From positions 1 through 36,554 of the forward strand of contig VXSG01000057.1 in NCBI GenBank assembly GCA_009838075.1: a DNA stretch of 36,554 bases, in the 5' to 3' direction. This DNA comes from Boseongicola sp. SB0665_bin_10 (GTDB taxonomy: Bacteria > Pseudomonadota > Alphaproteobacteria > Rhodobacterales > Rhodobacteraceae). Below, in pieces: positions 27,216 to 36,519 of this stretch; position 1 is the stretch's first letter, and each line of letters starts with the position of its first letter. The position numbers and the translations under genes are program-made. The notes under the pieces are model-generated. The model was not told the origin of the DNA. It searched no databases and saw only the letters and a program-made list of their open reading frames with translations.

Positions 27216-27515
27216 ATGCGTAGCAGCATGCGAACCGGCGCCGGAGATTTCGCGTATTTCACGGTCATGTTCCTGCTTGCGGCCTATTTCATGTTTGCCA
27301 GCGTGCAGGGCGATTTCGGCCTGTTTCGCCGAATACAGATCGAGGCCGAGCTCGTCGCGCTCGAGAGCGAGCGTGACCGGCTCGCGACGGAAGTCTTGGC
27401 GCTGGAAAACAAGACCGGGCGATTGTCGGGCACCCATCTTGACCTGGATCTTCTCGACAGCCAGGCCCGTGACGTTCTCGGTCTGATCCGCCCAGACGAG
27501 ATCGTGCTGAACTGA
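27216..27515 (+). CDS. ftsB: Septum formation initiator, FtsB/DivIC family
   Basis: A 99-aa bitopic cell-division protein. It has a short cytoplasmic start, one membrane helix (about residues 13-30, 'FTVMFLLAAYFMFASVQG'), then a coiled coil ('ELVALESERDRLATEVLALE') and a C-terminal 'LDLLDSQARDVLGL' that matches the FtsB family. It would join FtsL and FtsQ at the septum. The ATG at 27216 follows two copies of AGAGGCAG that could serve as the ribosome site. It lies 141 bp before pdhA, an order common in alphaproteobacteria. Confidence 0.9.
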   Translation: MRSSMRTGAGDFAYFTVMFLLAAYFMFASVQGDFGLFRRIQIEAELVALESERDRLATEVLALENKTGRLSGTHLDLDLLDSQARDVLGLIRPDEIVLN

Positions 27516-27606
27516 CGCGGTCCGCGCAATCCTTGCAGCGGTTGCATGGCGGCTCTGCATGCATCAGCGACTTTTGCCCGTGCAATTCGGAAATTGCCGG
27601 TGTATG

Positions 27607-27630
27607 AGATTGTTTAACGTTGAACAATCT
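27607..27630. promoter_or_regulatory. 24-bp near-perfect palindrome before pdhA
   Basis: AGATTGTT-TAACGTTG-AACAATCT: the 8-bp arms are perfect and the centre AACGTT is itself palindromic, so 22 of 24 positions are symmetric. It ends 26 bp before the pdhA ATG. The central CG with flanking AA/TT resembles LacI-family operators; which regulator binds is unknown. Confidence 0.55.
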
Positions 27631-27656
27631 GCTCCCGAACAGGAAGGATCGCACCC

Positions 27657-28649
27657 ATGGCTGCTCGACGGGCATCGAGGAACCTGGTCGCCCCGAAGAA
27701 GGAACTCCTCAAGTACTACAGGGACATGCTCCTGATCAGGCGGTTCGAGGAAAAGGCGGGGCAACTCTATGGCATGGGCCTGATCGGAGGATTCTGCCAT
27801 CTCTACATTGGACAGGAAGCTGTCGTTGTCGGCCTCGAATCCGTTGCCATGGAAGGCGACAAGCGGATAACCACCTACCGCGATCACGGCCACATGCTCG
27901 CATGCGGCATGGACGCGAACGGTGTCATGGCAGAGTTGACCGGGCGGATCGGAGGATATTCCAAGGGCAAGGGCGGCTCCATGCACATGTTCTCGAAAGA
28001 GCGGGACTTCTACGGCGGGCACGGCATCGTCGGAGCCAACGTGCCCCTGGGTGCGGGTCTTGCGTTCTCAGACATGTACAAGGGCAACAAGAACGTCACC
28101 TTCACGTATTTTGGCGACGGCGCGGCCAACCAGGGGCAGGTTTACGAGACCTACAACATGGCCGAACTTTGGAAGCTGCCCGTGATCTTCGTGATCGAAA
28201 ACAACCAGTACGCCATGGGCACAAGCGTAAGGCGTGCCACCAAGTCATCCTCCTTCTGGGAGCGGGGCACCGCCTTCTCGATCCCGGGCGAACAGGTGGA
28301 CGGGATGGATGTGCTGGCAGTTCGCGCCGCCGGCCAGAAAGCCGTCAAGCACTGCCGGGCCGGGAAAGGCCCCTACATCCTCGAGATCATGACATACCGC
28401 TATCGCGGCCATTCGATGTCCGACCCGGCAAAGTACAGGACCCGTGACGAGGTGCAGAAGATCCGCGAAGAGCGCGACGCGATCGAGCAGGTCCGCGGGC
28501 GCCTTCTTGACGCAGGCGCCACCGAAGCCGAGTTGAAGGCGATCGACAAGGAAATTAAGGACATCGTCAACGCCTCGGCCGAGTTCGCCAAGGAAAGCCC
28601 GGAGCCCGACCCCTCGGAGCTCTGGACGGACATCACAGTAGACGCCTGA
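27657..28649 (+). CDS. pdhA: Pyruvate dehydrogenase E1 component, alpha subunit
   Basis: A 330-aa subunit of the pyruvate dehydrogenase complex, which with the beta subunit decarboxylates pyruvate using thiamine diphosphate. The thiamine motif starts at 'GDGAANQG' (about residues 152-159) and ends in '[11 protein letters not shown]'. The phosphorylation-loop-like '[15 protein letters not shown]' is also present. The start is preceded by AGGAAGGA. It is the first gene of pdhA-pdhB-pdhC, with 14 bp to pdhB. Confidence 0.96.
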   Translation: MAARRASRNLVAPKKELLKYYRDMLLIRRFEEKAGQLYGMGLIGGFCHLYIGQEAVVVGLESVAMEGDKRITTYRDHGHMLACGMDANGVMAELTGRIGGYSKGKGGSMHMFSKERDFYGGHGIVGANVPLGAGLAFSDMYKGNKNVTFTYFGDGAANQGQVYETYNMAELWKLPVIFVIENNQYAMGTSVRRATKSSSFWERGTAFSIPGEQVDGMDVLAVRAAGQKAVKHCRAGKGPYILEIMTYRYRGHSMSDPAKYRTRDEVQKIREERDAIEQVRGRLLDAGATEAELKAIDKEIKDIVNASAEFAKESPEPDPSELWTDITVDA

Positions 28650-28663
28650 GGGAGGGGCACGAC

Positions 28664-30034
28664 GTGGCAACCGAAATTCTCATGCCGGCCCTCTCACCCA
28701 CCATGGAGGAGGGCACGCTGGCAAAGTGGCTGGTGAAGGAGGGCGACAGCGTTTCGGCCGGTGACATCATGGCCGAGATCGAGACTGACAAGGCGACGAT
28801 GGAGTTCGAAGCCGTCGACGATGGCATCGTGGGCAGGATTCTCGTCGCCGAAGGCACCGAGGCCGTCAAGGTCAACACGCCTATCGCGGTCATTGTCGAA
28901 GAGGGCGAAAGCGCGAATGACATCGCCGCACCCGCCGCCCCGGTTTCGGCCCCCGAATCCGATGAGACCACGCCTGCGCCGGAAGTCGCGGCAAACGCGC
29001 GCCCCGCCCAGCCAGCGGTCGACCGCTCGCCTGACTATCCTGAAGGCACCGAACTGGTTTCGACGACGGTGCGAGACGCACTCCGCGATGCCATTGCCGA
29101 GGAGATGCGGGCCGACGACACCGTCTTCATCATGGGTGAGGAAGTTGCGGAATACCAGGGAGCATACAAGATCACCCAAGGCATTCTCGAGGAGTTCGGC
29201 GCAAGACGCGTGATCGATACGCCGATCACCGAGCATGGCTTCGCGGGTCTGGGCGTGGGAGCGAGCTGGGGCGGTCTCAAGCCCATCGTGGAGTTCATGA
29301 CCTGGAACTTCGCCATGCAGGCAATCGACCACATCATCAACTCCGCCGCCAAGACGCTCTACATGTCCGGTGGCCAGATGGGATCGCCGATCGTCTTTCG
29401 GGGCCCGAACGGGGCGGCAGCCCGCGTGGCCGCCCAGCATTCCCAGGACTATGCCGCCTGGTATGCATCCGTACCGGGGCTCAAGGTCGTGCAGCCCTTC
29501 TCTGCAGCTGACGCGAAGGGGCTCCTCAAGACAGCCATTCGCGATCCCAACCCGGTTGTGTTTCTCGAGAACGAGATCCTCTATGGACGCGCTTTCGATG
29601 TGCCGAAACTCGATGACTTCACGATCCCCTTCGGCAAGGCCCGCGTCTGGCGCGAAGGCTCGGATGTCACGCTTGTGTCTTGGGGAATTGGCATGAGCCA
29701 TGCTCTCGAGGCTGCGGATGAACTGGCGAGGAACGGGATCTCGGCCGAAGTCATCGACCTCAGGACCCTGCGTCCGCTCGACATGGCAACGGTGATCGAA
29801 AGCGTGAAGAAGACCAATCGTTGCGTGACGGTCGAGGAAGCATGGCCGGTTGCCTCGATGTCCGATCACATCGGCTCGGAGATCATGCGCGAAGCGTTCG
29901 ACTATCTCGACGCGCCGGTGCTCAAATGCGCTGGCAAGGACGTGCCCATGCCATATGCGGCCAATCTCGAAAGACTCGCCCTGACCTCGGTCAAGGAAGT
30001 GATCGATGCCGTCAGAGCCGTCACCTACAGGTAG
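28664..30034 (+). CDS. pdhB: Pyruvate dehydrogenase E1 component, beta subunit with N-terminal lipoyl domain
   Basis: A 456-aa protein. Residues 1-80 form a lipoyl domain with the lipoylated Lys43 in 'ETDKATMEF', nearly identical to that of pdhC downstream. An Ala/Pro-rich linker (about 85-120) leads to the E1-beta transketolase-like part: '[15 protein letters not shown]', '[20 protein letters not shown]', 'RGPNG' and '[13 protein letters not shown]'. A lipoyl domain on E1-beta is typical of alphaproteobacteria. GTG start with GGGAGGGG a few bases before it. pdhC begins 12 bp after the stop. Confidence 0.96.
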   Translation: MATEILMPALSPTMEEGTLAKWLVKEGDSVSAGDIMAEIETDKATMEFEAVDDGIVGRILVAEGTEAVKVNTPIAVIVEEGESANDIAAPAAPVSAPESDETTPAPEVAANARPAQPAVDRSPDYPEGTELVSTTVRDALRDAIAEEMRADDTVFIMGEEVAEYQGAYKITQGILEEFGARRVIDTPITEHGFAGLGVGASWGGLKPIVEFMTWNFAMQAIDHIINSAAKTLYMSGGQMGSPIVFRGPNGAAARVAAQHSQDYAAWYASVPGLKVVQPFSAADAKGLLKTAIRDPNPVVFLENEILYGRAFDVPKLDDFTIPFGKARVWREGSDVTLVSWGIGMSHALEAADELARNGISAEVIDLRTLRPLDMATVIESVKKTNRCVTVEEAWPVASMSDHIGSEIMREAFDYLDAPVLKCAGKDVPMPYAANLERLALTSVKEVIDAVRAVTYR

Positions 30035-30046
30035 GGAGAGAGAAGG

Positions 30047-31336
30047 ATGCCCACCGAAATCCTGATGCCGGCTCTCTCGCCAACCATGGAGGAAGGCACG
30101 CTGGCGAAGTGGCTGGTCAAGGAAGGCGACGACGTATCTGCCGGCGACTTGCTCGCGGAGATCGAAACCGACAAGGCAACGATGGAATTCGAGGCCGTCG
30201 ACGAAGGAACGGTGGGGCGGATCCTCGTCCCTGAAGGCACCGAAGGCGTGAAGGTCAATTCGCCGATTGCCGTCCTTCTCGTCGAGGGCGAAAGCGAGGC
30301 CGACATCGGTTCCGCAACCGCAGCCGCCGAATCCGCCCCGCCTGAACCGGCCTCCGAGGCTGCGCCCCCTGCCCCCGCAAGCGCGGACCCGGCACCGGTC
30401 GCAAGCGCATCGCCCGCGAATCCCGCCACAAGTTCCAAAGGCGATCGCGTCTTTGCATCGCCGCTCGCCAGGCGAATTGCCGCCGACAGGGGCATAGATC
30501 TGAGCCAGGTGAAGGGTTCAGGACCCAAGGGTCGAATCGTCAGGGCCGATGTCGAAAGCGCGCAAGCCCTGCCTGCGGCCCCATCAGCCGCACCTGTGCC
30601 CGGCACTCCTGGCGCCGAAGCTATCAAGGCGATGTTCGAGGACCGGGAATTCGAGGAAGTCGCGCTCGACGGCATGCGCAAGATCATTGCGGCGCGCCTT
30701 GGCGAAGCCAAGCAGACGATCCCGCATTTCTACCTTCGCCGGGACATCTTGCTTGATGATCTCCTCGCCCTGCGTTCGCAGGCCAACAAGCAACTTGAAG
30801 CACGTGGCGTCAAGCTCAGCGTCAACGATTTCATCATCAAGGCCTGCGCCCTTGCCCTCCAAACGGTACCTGAAGCCAACGCAGTCTGGGCCGGAGACCG
30901 GATCATCAAGCTCAAGCCTTCCGACGTCGCCGTCGCCGTAGCCGTTGAAGGCGGCCTGTTCACACCGGTTCTCAGGGACGCGCACGTGAAGTCGCTCTCG
31001 ACCCTGTCCACCGAAATGAAGGAACTGGCGGCACTCGCACGCGACCGCAAGCTGGCACCGCACCAGTACCAGGGAGGCAGTTTCGCGATCTCCAATCTGG
31101 GCATGTTCGGCATCAAGAACTTCGACGCCGTCATCAATCCGCCCCACGGATCGATCCTGGCGGTCGGGGCCGGCGAGAAGATGCCGGTCGTCAACGATGA
31201 CGGCGACCTTGCCGTCGCCACCGTCATGTCGCTCACGCTCTCGGTCGATCACAGGGTCATCGATGGCGCTCTCGGCGCCGAGTTCCTGTCAGCGGTGAAG
31301 ACGAATCTCGAGAACCCGATCGGCATGCTGGCGTAG
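30047..31336 (+). CDS. pdhC: Dihydrolipoamide acetyltransferase (E2 of pyruvate dehydrogenase)
   Basis: A 429-aa E2 core protein. Lipoyl domain at 1-80 with Lys43 in 'ETDKATMEF'; Ala/Pro linker; peripheral subunit-binding domain about 140-175 ('[20 protein letters not shown]'); second linker; acetyltransferase domain ending in '[14 protein letters not shown]' with catalytic His402 and Asp406. It transfers acetyl groups from lipoate to CoA and builds the complex core. No E3 (lpd) gene follows; instead the convergent cysE begins 43 bp later. Confidence 0.96.
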   Translation: MPTEILMPALSPTMEEGTLAKWLVKEGDDVSAGDLLAEIETDKATMEFEAVDEGTVGRILVPEGTEGVKVNSPIAVLLVEGESEADIGSATAAAESAPPEPASEAAPPAPASADPAPVASASPANPATSSKGDRVFASPLARRIAADRGIDLSQVKGSGPKGRIVRADVESAQALPAAPSAAPVPGTPGAEAIKAMFEDREFEEVALDGMRKIIAARLGEAKQTIPHFYLRRDILLDDLLALRSQANKQLEARGVKLSVNDFIIKACALALQTVPEANAVWAGDRIIKLKPSDVAVAVAVEGGLFTPVLRDAHVKSLSTLSTEMKELAALARDRKLAPHQYQGGSFAISNLGMFGIKNFDAVINPPHGSILAVGAGEKMPVVNDDGDLAVATVMSLTLSVDHRVIDGALGAEFLSAVKTNLENPIGMLA

Positions 31337-31379
31337 CACCGAAACTGGCGGCTTCCCCTCAGTCCCGGACAGCGGAAGT

Positions 31380-32195
31380 TCAGTCAGCGACGAATCCGTT
31401 CAGGATCTGGTCCATGGTCAGGGATGGTTGGTCACACCCGGCCTCGCCGACGATCCTGGCCGGCACGCCGGCCACCGTCTTGCAAGGAGGAACCTCCTGC
31501 AGGACCACGGAACCGGCCGCGATTCGGCTGCAGTCGCCAACCCGGATGTTGCCCAGCACCTTGGCACCAGCCCCGATCAGGACACCGTCTCCAATCTTCG
31601 GATGCCGATCATCGTCCTCCTTGCCGGTGCCGCCCAGGGTGACCGAATGAAGCATGGAGACATTGTCGCCAACGGCTGCCGTTTCACCGATCACGATGGA
31701 ATGGGCATGGTCGATCATCAGCCCCTTTCCGATCCTGGCACTCGGGTGAATGTCTATGCCAAAGATCTCGCTCACGCGGGCCTGGATGAAATATGCCAGG
31801 TCCTTGCGCGATTGTGTCCACAGCCAGTGCCCGATTCGATATGCCTGAACCGCCTGGAAGCCCTTGAAGAAAAGAAGGGGCTGCATCAGCCGATGGCAGG
31901 CAGGGTCGCGCTCGTAGATCGCGACGAGATCGGCGCGAGCCGCCTCGCCCAAGGAAGGATCCTCGGAATAGGCCTCCTCCGAAATCTCGCGCATGAGCTG
32001 TCCGGTCATTTCCGATGAGGAGAGCTTGAACGCGAAGCGATAAGCCAGCGCGCTTTCGAGCGAACCGTGATGCAGAATGGTCGCATGGACCATGCCGCCG
32101 ATCAGTGGTTCAGCGGCAATCGCTGCATGCGCATCCTCCTTGATGCGGTCCCAAACCGGATCAAGTGATGAAATCTGTGGCTTGTCCTTTGCCAT
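31380..32195 (-). CDS. cysE: Serine O-acetyltransferase
   Basis: A 271-aa enzyme that makes O-acetylserine, the precursor of cysteine. An N-terminal helical domain ('DPVWDRIKEDAHAAIAAEP') precedes a left-handed beta-helix of hexapeptide repeats ('IHPSARIGKGLMIDHAHSIV', 'IGDGVLIGAGAKVLGNIRVG'). A C-terminal tail follows. Start 32195 (MAKDKPQ) is preferred because GAGGAG lies 7 nt before it; a longer frame to 32249 adds 18 residues unlike the family. It converges with pdhC. Confidence 0.94.
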   Translation of the reverse strand: MAKDKPQISSLDPVWDRIKEDAHAAIAAEPLIGGMVHATILHHGSLESALAYRFAFKLSSSEMTGQLMREISEEAYSEDPSLGEAARADLVAIYERDPACHRLMQPLLFFKGFQAVQAYRIGHWLWTQSRKDLAYFIQARVSEIFGIDIHPSARIGKGLMIDHAHSIVIGETAAVGDNVSMLHSVTLGGTGKEDDDRHPKIGDGVLIGAGAKVLGNIRVGDCSRIAAGSVVLQEVPPCKTVAGVPARIVGEAGCDQPSLTMDQILNGFVAD

Positions 32196-32561
32196 GACGG
32201 ACTCCTCGACTGGCCCGGCGACCCTGGATGAGATAGCGTGCCGCACCAAGGAACAATTGATCGTCGATGGGAAGATACCATTGAACAGATTGGAAATAAA
32301 GGGAAATCATGTATGTGAGTGAGCAACGGCTCATCGGGGGCGCAACCTGGTTGACTCGAACAATGGTGCAGGACGCTCATGGCGCAATCCGGAAGGGCGG
32401 GTCTCCCGCCGATCTTCGGCACGGCTTTGCGTGGCCATGCCGCGGTCGCCAAGTGCCAGGGCCATACAGAACGAGGCGTCCGGGATTGTCGCATCTGCGC
32501 GGCGAGTGGCATTTGCGTTGGCAACCTCGTCTGGTCCGTGAATCCAGTTCGGAAAAGACCG
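32196..32561. promoter_or_regulatory. Divergent region between cysE and the DksA-like gene
   Basis: About 365 bp. An AT-richer stretch at about 32270-32315 (GGAAATAAAGGGAAATCATG and flanks) is the likely promoter zone for cysE. An open frame in the rightward direction extends the DksA-like protein upstream but lacks family similarity. No separate gene is supported. Confidence 0.4.
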
Positions 32562-32915
32562 ATGGCTACTCACGCGCGTGATTCCCAAACAAGGGCATAC
32601 CGCGACGCCCTCCTGGCGGAGCGCGCGCAGCTTGCCAGCGAGGACGCTGCATCAGCCGAGGACCGTGGCACGGTGATGCTGGACCAGCAATCGGTTGGCC
32701 GGCTCAGTCGCATGGACGCCTTGCAGCGTCAGGCCATGGCACAGGCGACCATGCGCCGACGTGCGGCGCGCGGTGCAAGAATCGATGCGGCCCTTCGGCG
32801 AATCGACGAGGGCGAATTCGGATTCTGCCAGGTATGCGGCGACGGCATCGCTCGGGAGCGCCTTGATCTCGACCCGACCGTCCCGACCTGCGTCTCCTGT
32901 GCGACCGGTGCATGA
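32562..32915 (+). CDS. Short DksA/TraR-family zinc-finger protein
   Basis: A 117-aa protein: a helical coiled-coil region ('YRDALLAERAQLASEDAASA', 'RIDAALRRIDEGEFGFC') then a C4 zinc finger of C-x2-C-x17-C-x2-C ('CQVCGDGIARERLDLDPTVP', 'CVSC'). DksA-type proteins act in the secondary channel of RNA polymerase; short forms like this one are common in alphaproteobacteria and are less well understood. I start at MATHARD (32562) because the upstream extension in the same frame has no family match. Confidence 0.85.
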   Translation: MATHARDSQTRAYRDALLAERAQLASEDAASAEDRGTVMLDQQSVGRLSRMDALQRQAMAQATMRRRAARGARIDAALRRIDEGEFGFCQVCGDGIARERLDLDPTVPTCVSCATGA

Positions 32916-32956
32916 AGCCGCACGGGACAGCGCCCGTCGCAACCGTCGTTCATTCA

Positions 32957-32976
32957 GATTCACAAACAGGTGAATC
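32957..32976. terminator. Hairpin between convergent DksA-like gene and mltG
   Basis: GATTCAC (32957-32963) and GTGAATC (32970-32976) form a perfect 7-bp stem with loop AAACAG. It sits between two convergent genes, as expected of a shared terminator, but lacks a clear U-run on either side. Confidence 0.35.
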
Positions 32977-33043
32977 GCCAGGAACGAAGCCGGATTTCGG
33001 AACGTTCGCCGCATCCATTTGGGAGCGTGGCACCAGAAGATTG

Positions 33044-34201
33044 CTATTGACCGGCCTGATCGGCCTGGAATCTCCGCCAGCGGGCAACGTTCGCGTTATG
33101 CTCGCGAAGCGTCTCGGCAAATGCATGCCCGCCCGTGCCATCCGCGACAAAGAACAGGTAGTCCGACTCTGCGGGCGACAGCGCGGCTTCGATGGCCGCC
33201 TTGCCGGGGTTCGCGATCGGTGTCGGCGGCAAACCTTCGAACAAGTAGGTGTTCCAGGGTGTGTCACGGCGCAGCTCGCTTTGCCTGAGCCCCCGTCCGA
33301 GACCGCCACGGCCTTCAGTGATCCCGTAGATGACCGTTGGGTCGGTCTGGAGCCTGATTCCCTTCCGAAGCCGATTCGCGAACACGCTCGCGACCAGCGG
33401 GCGCTCCTCGGCACGACCGGTCTCCTTCTCGATGATCGAGGCAAGAATCAGGGCCTCCTCGGGCGTCTTGACAGGCGCGTCCTCGGACCTGGCAAGCCAT
33501 GCCGCATCAAGTCGTTCCTGCTGCCTCGCGCGCATCACGTCGAGGATGGTCCGACGGCTGGCTCCAGAAACAATTTCGTACCCGTCCGGTGCCAGGGATC
33601 CCTCTTCGGGCAGGTCGCCGACTTCGCCTTCAAGCAAGTCGCTGACCTTCAAGGCTTCAACGACCTGCCAACTGGTCACGCCCTCCGCCACAACGATGCG
33701 AATCCTGGTCGCCACGTCGTTCAGGGCTGTCGTGTAGGAAGCCGGGACATCGGAAACTGACGCGGGATCGAATTCCGCGGTGACCGCAAATTCGCCGGTC
33801 GACGCGTTCAACTCGCGCACGCGAACTTCCTGCCCGCTGACCGAAATCCGGTAGACGACTTCAACACCACAGGTTGACTGTCCGTTGCCGGTGACTTCCG
33901 TCACGATGTCCTGCATGGACGCACCTTCCGGGATCAGGAACGACCCGGCCTTCACGTGTGCCGCACGTCCCGCATACTCGGCACCCAGCCTGAAGATCAT
34001 CGCATTGGAAATCGCGCCCGTTGCCTGCAGTTCCTCAGCCACGTGGGCGATCGATCCACCACGAGGGACCTTCAGGCAAATCGCCCTGGTCGAGGGACCT
34101 TGACCGACGAACTTGCCCTGTCCCCAGGCGATGAGCGCCGCAACCAGCACGAGGGCGACAAGCAGAAAGGTCAGGAAATTGGAGGCTATGCTCCGCAACA
34201 T
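33044..34201 (-). CDS. mltG: Endolytic transglycosylase MltG (YceG)
   Basis: A 385-aa inner-membrane lytic transglycosylase that cuts nascent peptidoglycan. One N-terminal membrane helix (about residues 10-27, 'FLLVALVLVAALIAW') is followed by a LysM-like part and the YceG domain. Family motifs: 'LASIIEKETG' with the catalytic Glu, 'RLRKGIRLQTDPTVIYG', 'YLFEGLPPTPIANPG' and 'YLFFVADGTGGHAF'. Its start overlaps the fabF stop by one base (TGATG), so it is coupled to fabF, a conserved order in proteobacteria. Confidence 0.95.
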   Translation of the reverse strand: MLRSIASNFLTFLLVALVLVAALIAWGQGKFVGQGPSTRAICLKVPRGGSIAHVAEELQATGAISNAMIFRLGAEYAGRAAHVKAGSFLIPEGASMQDIVTEVTGNGQSTCGVEVVYRISVSGQEVRVRELNASTGEFAVTAEFDPASVSDVPASYTTALNDVATRIRIVVAEGVTSWQVVEALKVSDLLEGEVGDLPEEGSLAPDGYEIVSGASRRTILDVMRARQQERLDAAWLARSEDAPVKTPEEALILASIIEKETGRAEERPLVASVFANRLRKGIRLQTDPTVIYGITEGRGGLGRGLRQSELRRDTPWNTYLFEGLPPTPIANPGKAAIEAALSPAESDYLFFVADGTGGHAFAETLREHNANVARWRRFQADQAGQ

Positions 34202-35463
34202 CAGCGATCGATCCGCCCCATTGCCAGCGAGGCGTTGGTACCGCCGAATCCGAAGCTGTTCGACAACGCAACGCCGATCTCCCGCTCGCGCTTCGCATTG
34301 GGTGCCAAGTCGAGCATCGGCTCGACATCCGGATTGTCCAGATTGATGTTCGGCGGCGCAACCTGATCGCGCAGCGCCAGGATGCAGAACACTGCTTCAA
34401 CGGCACCTGCGGCGCCCAGCAAGTGACCGATCGAGGACTTTGTCGACGTCATCGTTGCCCTGCCAGCTGCATCGCCCATCACCCGCTCGACGGCTGCAAG
34501 CTCGATCGTGTCCGCCATGGTCGAGGTGCCGTGCGCGTTGATGTAGTCAACGTCACCGGCCTGCAGGTTCGCGGAAGCCAGTGCGTTCCTCATGGCCCGC
34601 TCCCCGCCATCTCCGTCCTCGGAAGGAGCCGTGATGTGGAACGCGTCGCCCGAGAGGCCATAGCCCAGGAATTCGGCATACATCTTCGCGCCACGCGCCT
34701 TGGCATGCTCAAGCTCTTCAAGCACCAGCACGCCCGCGCCTTCACCCATGACAAACCCGTCTCGGTCAGCGTCGTAGGGACGACTGGCCTTCTCCGGCTC
34801 GTGTCCTCTCTTCGTGGAGAGGGCCTTGCATGCATTGAAACCGGCAATTCCGATTTCACAGATCGGACTTTCTGTTCCGCCCGCCACCATCACGTCTGCG
34901 TCACCATGCATGATCAGTCGTGCCGAGTCGCCAATTGCGTGAGCGCCGGTTGAACAAGCCGTAACGACGGCATGATTCGGACCCTTGAACCCGAACCTGA
35001 TCGAGACTTGCCCCGAAACCAGGTTTATCAACGCACCCGGGATGAAGAACGGCGACACCCTTCGCGGACCCCGTTCCTTGAGAATGATGGCGGTTTCGGC
35101 GATCGACTGGAGACCGCCAATCCCTGAGCCGATCATCACGCCGGTCCGCTCAAGGTCCCTTGCCTCCGTAGGTTCCCATCCAGAATCCTTAACCGCCTGT
35201 GCGGCCGCGGCTATCCCGTAGACGATGAATTCATCAACCTTTCGCTGTTCCCGAGGTTCCTGCCAGTCGTCCGGATTGAACGTGCCGTCCTTGCCGTCAC
35301 CCCTTGGAATTTCGCAGGCATACGTGGTCGCGAGGTGTTGCGCATCAAATCTTGAAATGGGGCCCGCGCCAGACTGGCCGGCCAGGAGGCGGGACCATGT
35401 CTCCTCGATTCCGCACGCCAACGGCGAGACTATCCCCATGCCCGTAACGACTACCCGACGCAT
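34201..35463 (-). CDS. fabF: 3-oxoacyl-ACP synthase II (beta-ketoacyl-ACP synthase II)
   Basis: A 420-aa condensing enzyme of fatty acid synthesis. The catalytic Cys is in 'VTACSTGAHAIG', and the two His residues are in 'NAHGTSTMADTIE' and 'KSSIGHLLGAAGAVE'. It starts with MRRVVVTGMG, the standard FabF N-terminus, at 35463; the frame is open 118 codons further upstream, but that part is not FabF. Length is normal for the family. acpP lies upstream on the same strand, separated by a terminator and about 370 bp. Confidence 0.97.
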   Translation of the reverse strand: MRRVVVTGMGIVSPLACGIEETWSRLLAGQSGAGPISRFDAQHLATTYACEIPRGDGKDGTFNPDDWQEPREQRKVDEFIVYGIAAAAQAVKDSGWEPTEARDLERTGVMIGSGIGGLQSIAETAIILKERGPRRVSPFFIPGALINLVSGQVSIRFGFKGPNHAVVTACSTGAHAIGDSARLIMHGDADVMVAGGTESPICEIGIAGFNACKALSTKRGHEPEKASRPYDADRDGFVMGEGAGVLVLEELEHAKARGAKMYAEFLGYGLSGDAFHITAPSEDGDGGERAMRNALASANLQAGDVDYINAHGTSTMADTIELAAVERVMGDAAGRATMTSTKSSIGHLLGAAGAVEAVFCILALRDQVAPPNINLDNPDVEPMLDLAPNAKREREIGVALSNSFGFGGTNASLAMGRIDR

Positions 35464-35833
35464 GCCCGATCCCCGATTCACTGCTCTCGGGTTGAGACAT
35501 ACATGCGCCCCAATTGCTCCGCAATCGACCAAGGGTTCCGCATGCACCCGGAACAGCTTGAATCTACGGCAAGGACCGGGCCGCAACACATTTCGCTCGC
35601 AACATGTACTTCGCGAATCCGACAAGTTGGAGCCGAGCCTCCAACGACATGAGCGAGGCCTAGCGCGCAAAAGGAATGAACGAGCTTTGCCGCCCGGCTC
35701 TGTGAAACCGCCTGAGGCCTCCACATCGACTGCTGCAGGTGACTGGACCTGTCCTTGGTCATGCACGCTTGTCGTGCCCGACCGGTCGAGCACGCTGGCC
35801 TCCGCCGCGGGCCGCAACAGGAACGGTCATCAA
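35464..35833. other. Gap between acpP terminator and fabF
   Basis: About 370 bp; no gene seen. It should hold the fabF promoter on the leftward strand, but I see no clear -35/-10 pair. Confidence 0.4.
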
Positions 35834-35867
35834 ATCAAGAAAACGGCCCCCGAATCATCAGGAGCCG
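35834..35867 (-). terminator. Rho-independent terminator of acpP
   Basis: On the leftward strand CGGCTCC pairs with GGGGCCG (7 bp with one G-U; 10-nt loop) and is followed by TTTTCTTGATTT. It lies 27 bp after the acpP stop, so acpP is probably a single transcript separate from fabF. Confidence 0.75.
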
Positions 35868-35893
35868 AACTTCCTCGCAGTCACTACAGGTGG

Positions 35894-36127
35894 TTAGGTG
35901 GCATCCTTGATGAACTTAACGGCATCACCAAATGTCTGGATGGCTTCGGCCGCATCGTCCGGAATCTCGATGCCGAACTCTTCCTCGAAAGCCATCACAA
36001 GCTCCACGGTGTCAAGGCTGTCGGCGCCGAGATCGTCGATAAACGAGGCACTGTCAGAAACCTTGCTCTCCTCGACGCCCAAATGCTCGACCACTATCTT
36101 GCGCGTGCGATCTGCGATGTCGCTCAT
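35894..36127 (-). CDS. acpP: Acyl carrier protein
   Basis: A 77-aa acidic carrier protein. Ser37 in '[18 protein letters not shown]' would carry the 4'-phosphopantetheine arm. I choose the ATG giving MSDIADR at 36127 because this is the usual ACP start and GAGGA lies 6 nt before it; an ATG two codons upstream (36133) touches the ribosome site. It feeds FabF, encoded downstream. Confidence 0.97.
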   Translation of the reverse strand: MSDIADRTRKIVVEHLGVEESKVSDSASFIDDLGADSLDTVELVMAFEEEFGIEIPDDAAEAIQTFGDAVKFIKDAT

Positions 36128-36192
36128 GTCCATTCCTCACCTGTTCCTCGGGATCGATAAGCCCGGTACTTTCCTGCCGCCCCCGAGGGACG

Positions 36193-36222
36193 AAAAACAG
36201 CCGGGCCAATCAGGCTCCCGGC
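36193..36222 (-). terminator. Terminator-like hairpin in the acpP upstream region
   Basis: On the leftward strand GCCGGG-AG-CC pairs with GGCCCGGC (8 bp, AG bulge, 5-nt loop TGATT) and is followed by TGTTTTTCG. It ends 65 bp before the acpP start. It may end an upstream transcript or attenuate acpP. Confidence 0.6.
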
Positions 36223-36236
36223 CGGGATTAGCGCCG

Positions 36237-36267
36237 CCTATACCATATTCGTCAGAAACGCAATCAA
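36237..36267 (-). promoter_or_regulatory. Possible acpP promoter
   Basis: Leftward TTGATT (36267-36262) and TATAGG (36242-36237) with a 19-nt spacer in the most AT-rich part of the upstream region. The spacing is long and the terminator-like hairpin lies downstream of it, so this assignment is weak. Confidence 0.3.
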
Positions 36268-36342
36268 TATGATGTGCGCATGATGTCGATGTGTCCGGCC
36301 TGACCAAGGGGCCAGAAGCCATCTTCCGCGCACTGCGCCACC

Positions 36343-36519
36343 TCACGCTTCGAACGGATTCAGGACGTCCGCGTCCAAGCCCGCCACGTCCGCGAGGTTG
36401 CGCGCCACGAGGGTCAGGCTGTTGACCTTGGCCATCGCGGCTGAGAGCGCATCGATCACCGGTACCGATCGATGTGCGCTCATCCTGCCCCATAGGACTC
36501 GCTCTGGGGACTGCGGCAT
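36343..36519 (-). pseudogene. vapC remnant (C-terminal part of a PIN-domain toxin)
   Basis: A 58-codon frame ending in 'LTLVARNLADVAGLDADVLN' plus PFEA, which matches the end of VapC/FitB ribonucleases ('LTLVTRN..DF......LNPW/FE'). 'VPVIDALSAAMAKVN' before it corresponds to the helix that carries an acidic active-site residue. The first two thirds of a VapC (about 130 aa) are missing: a TGA stop lies just upstream of its only Met. No antitoxin gene is visible before the window ends. It is probably a decayed toxin gene. Confidence 0.6.

Noticed and set aside
31380-32195. cysE as a cysteine-supply gene of the peptide cluster
   Set aside because: It lies beyond ftsB-pdhABC among housekeeping genes and looks like the ordinary chromosomal copy.
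34201-35817. N-terminally extended FabF of 538 aa
   Set aside because: The first 118 residues do not look like protein, and MRRVVVTGMG at 35463 is the standard FabF start.
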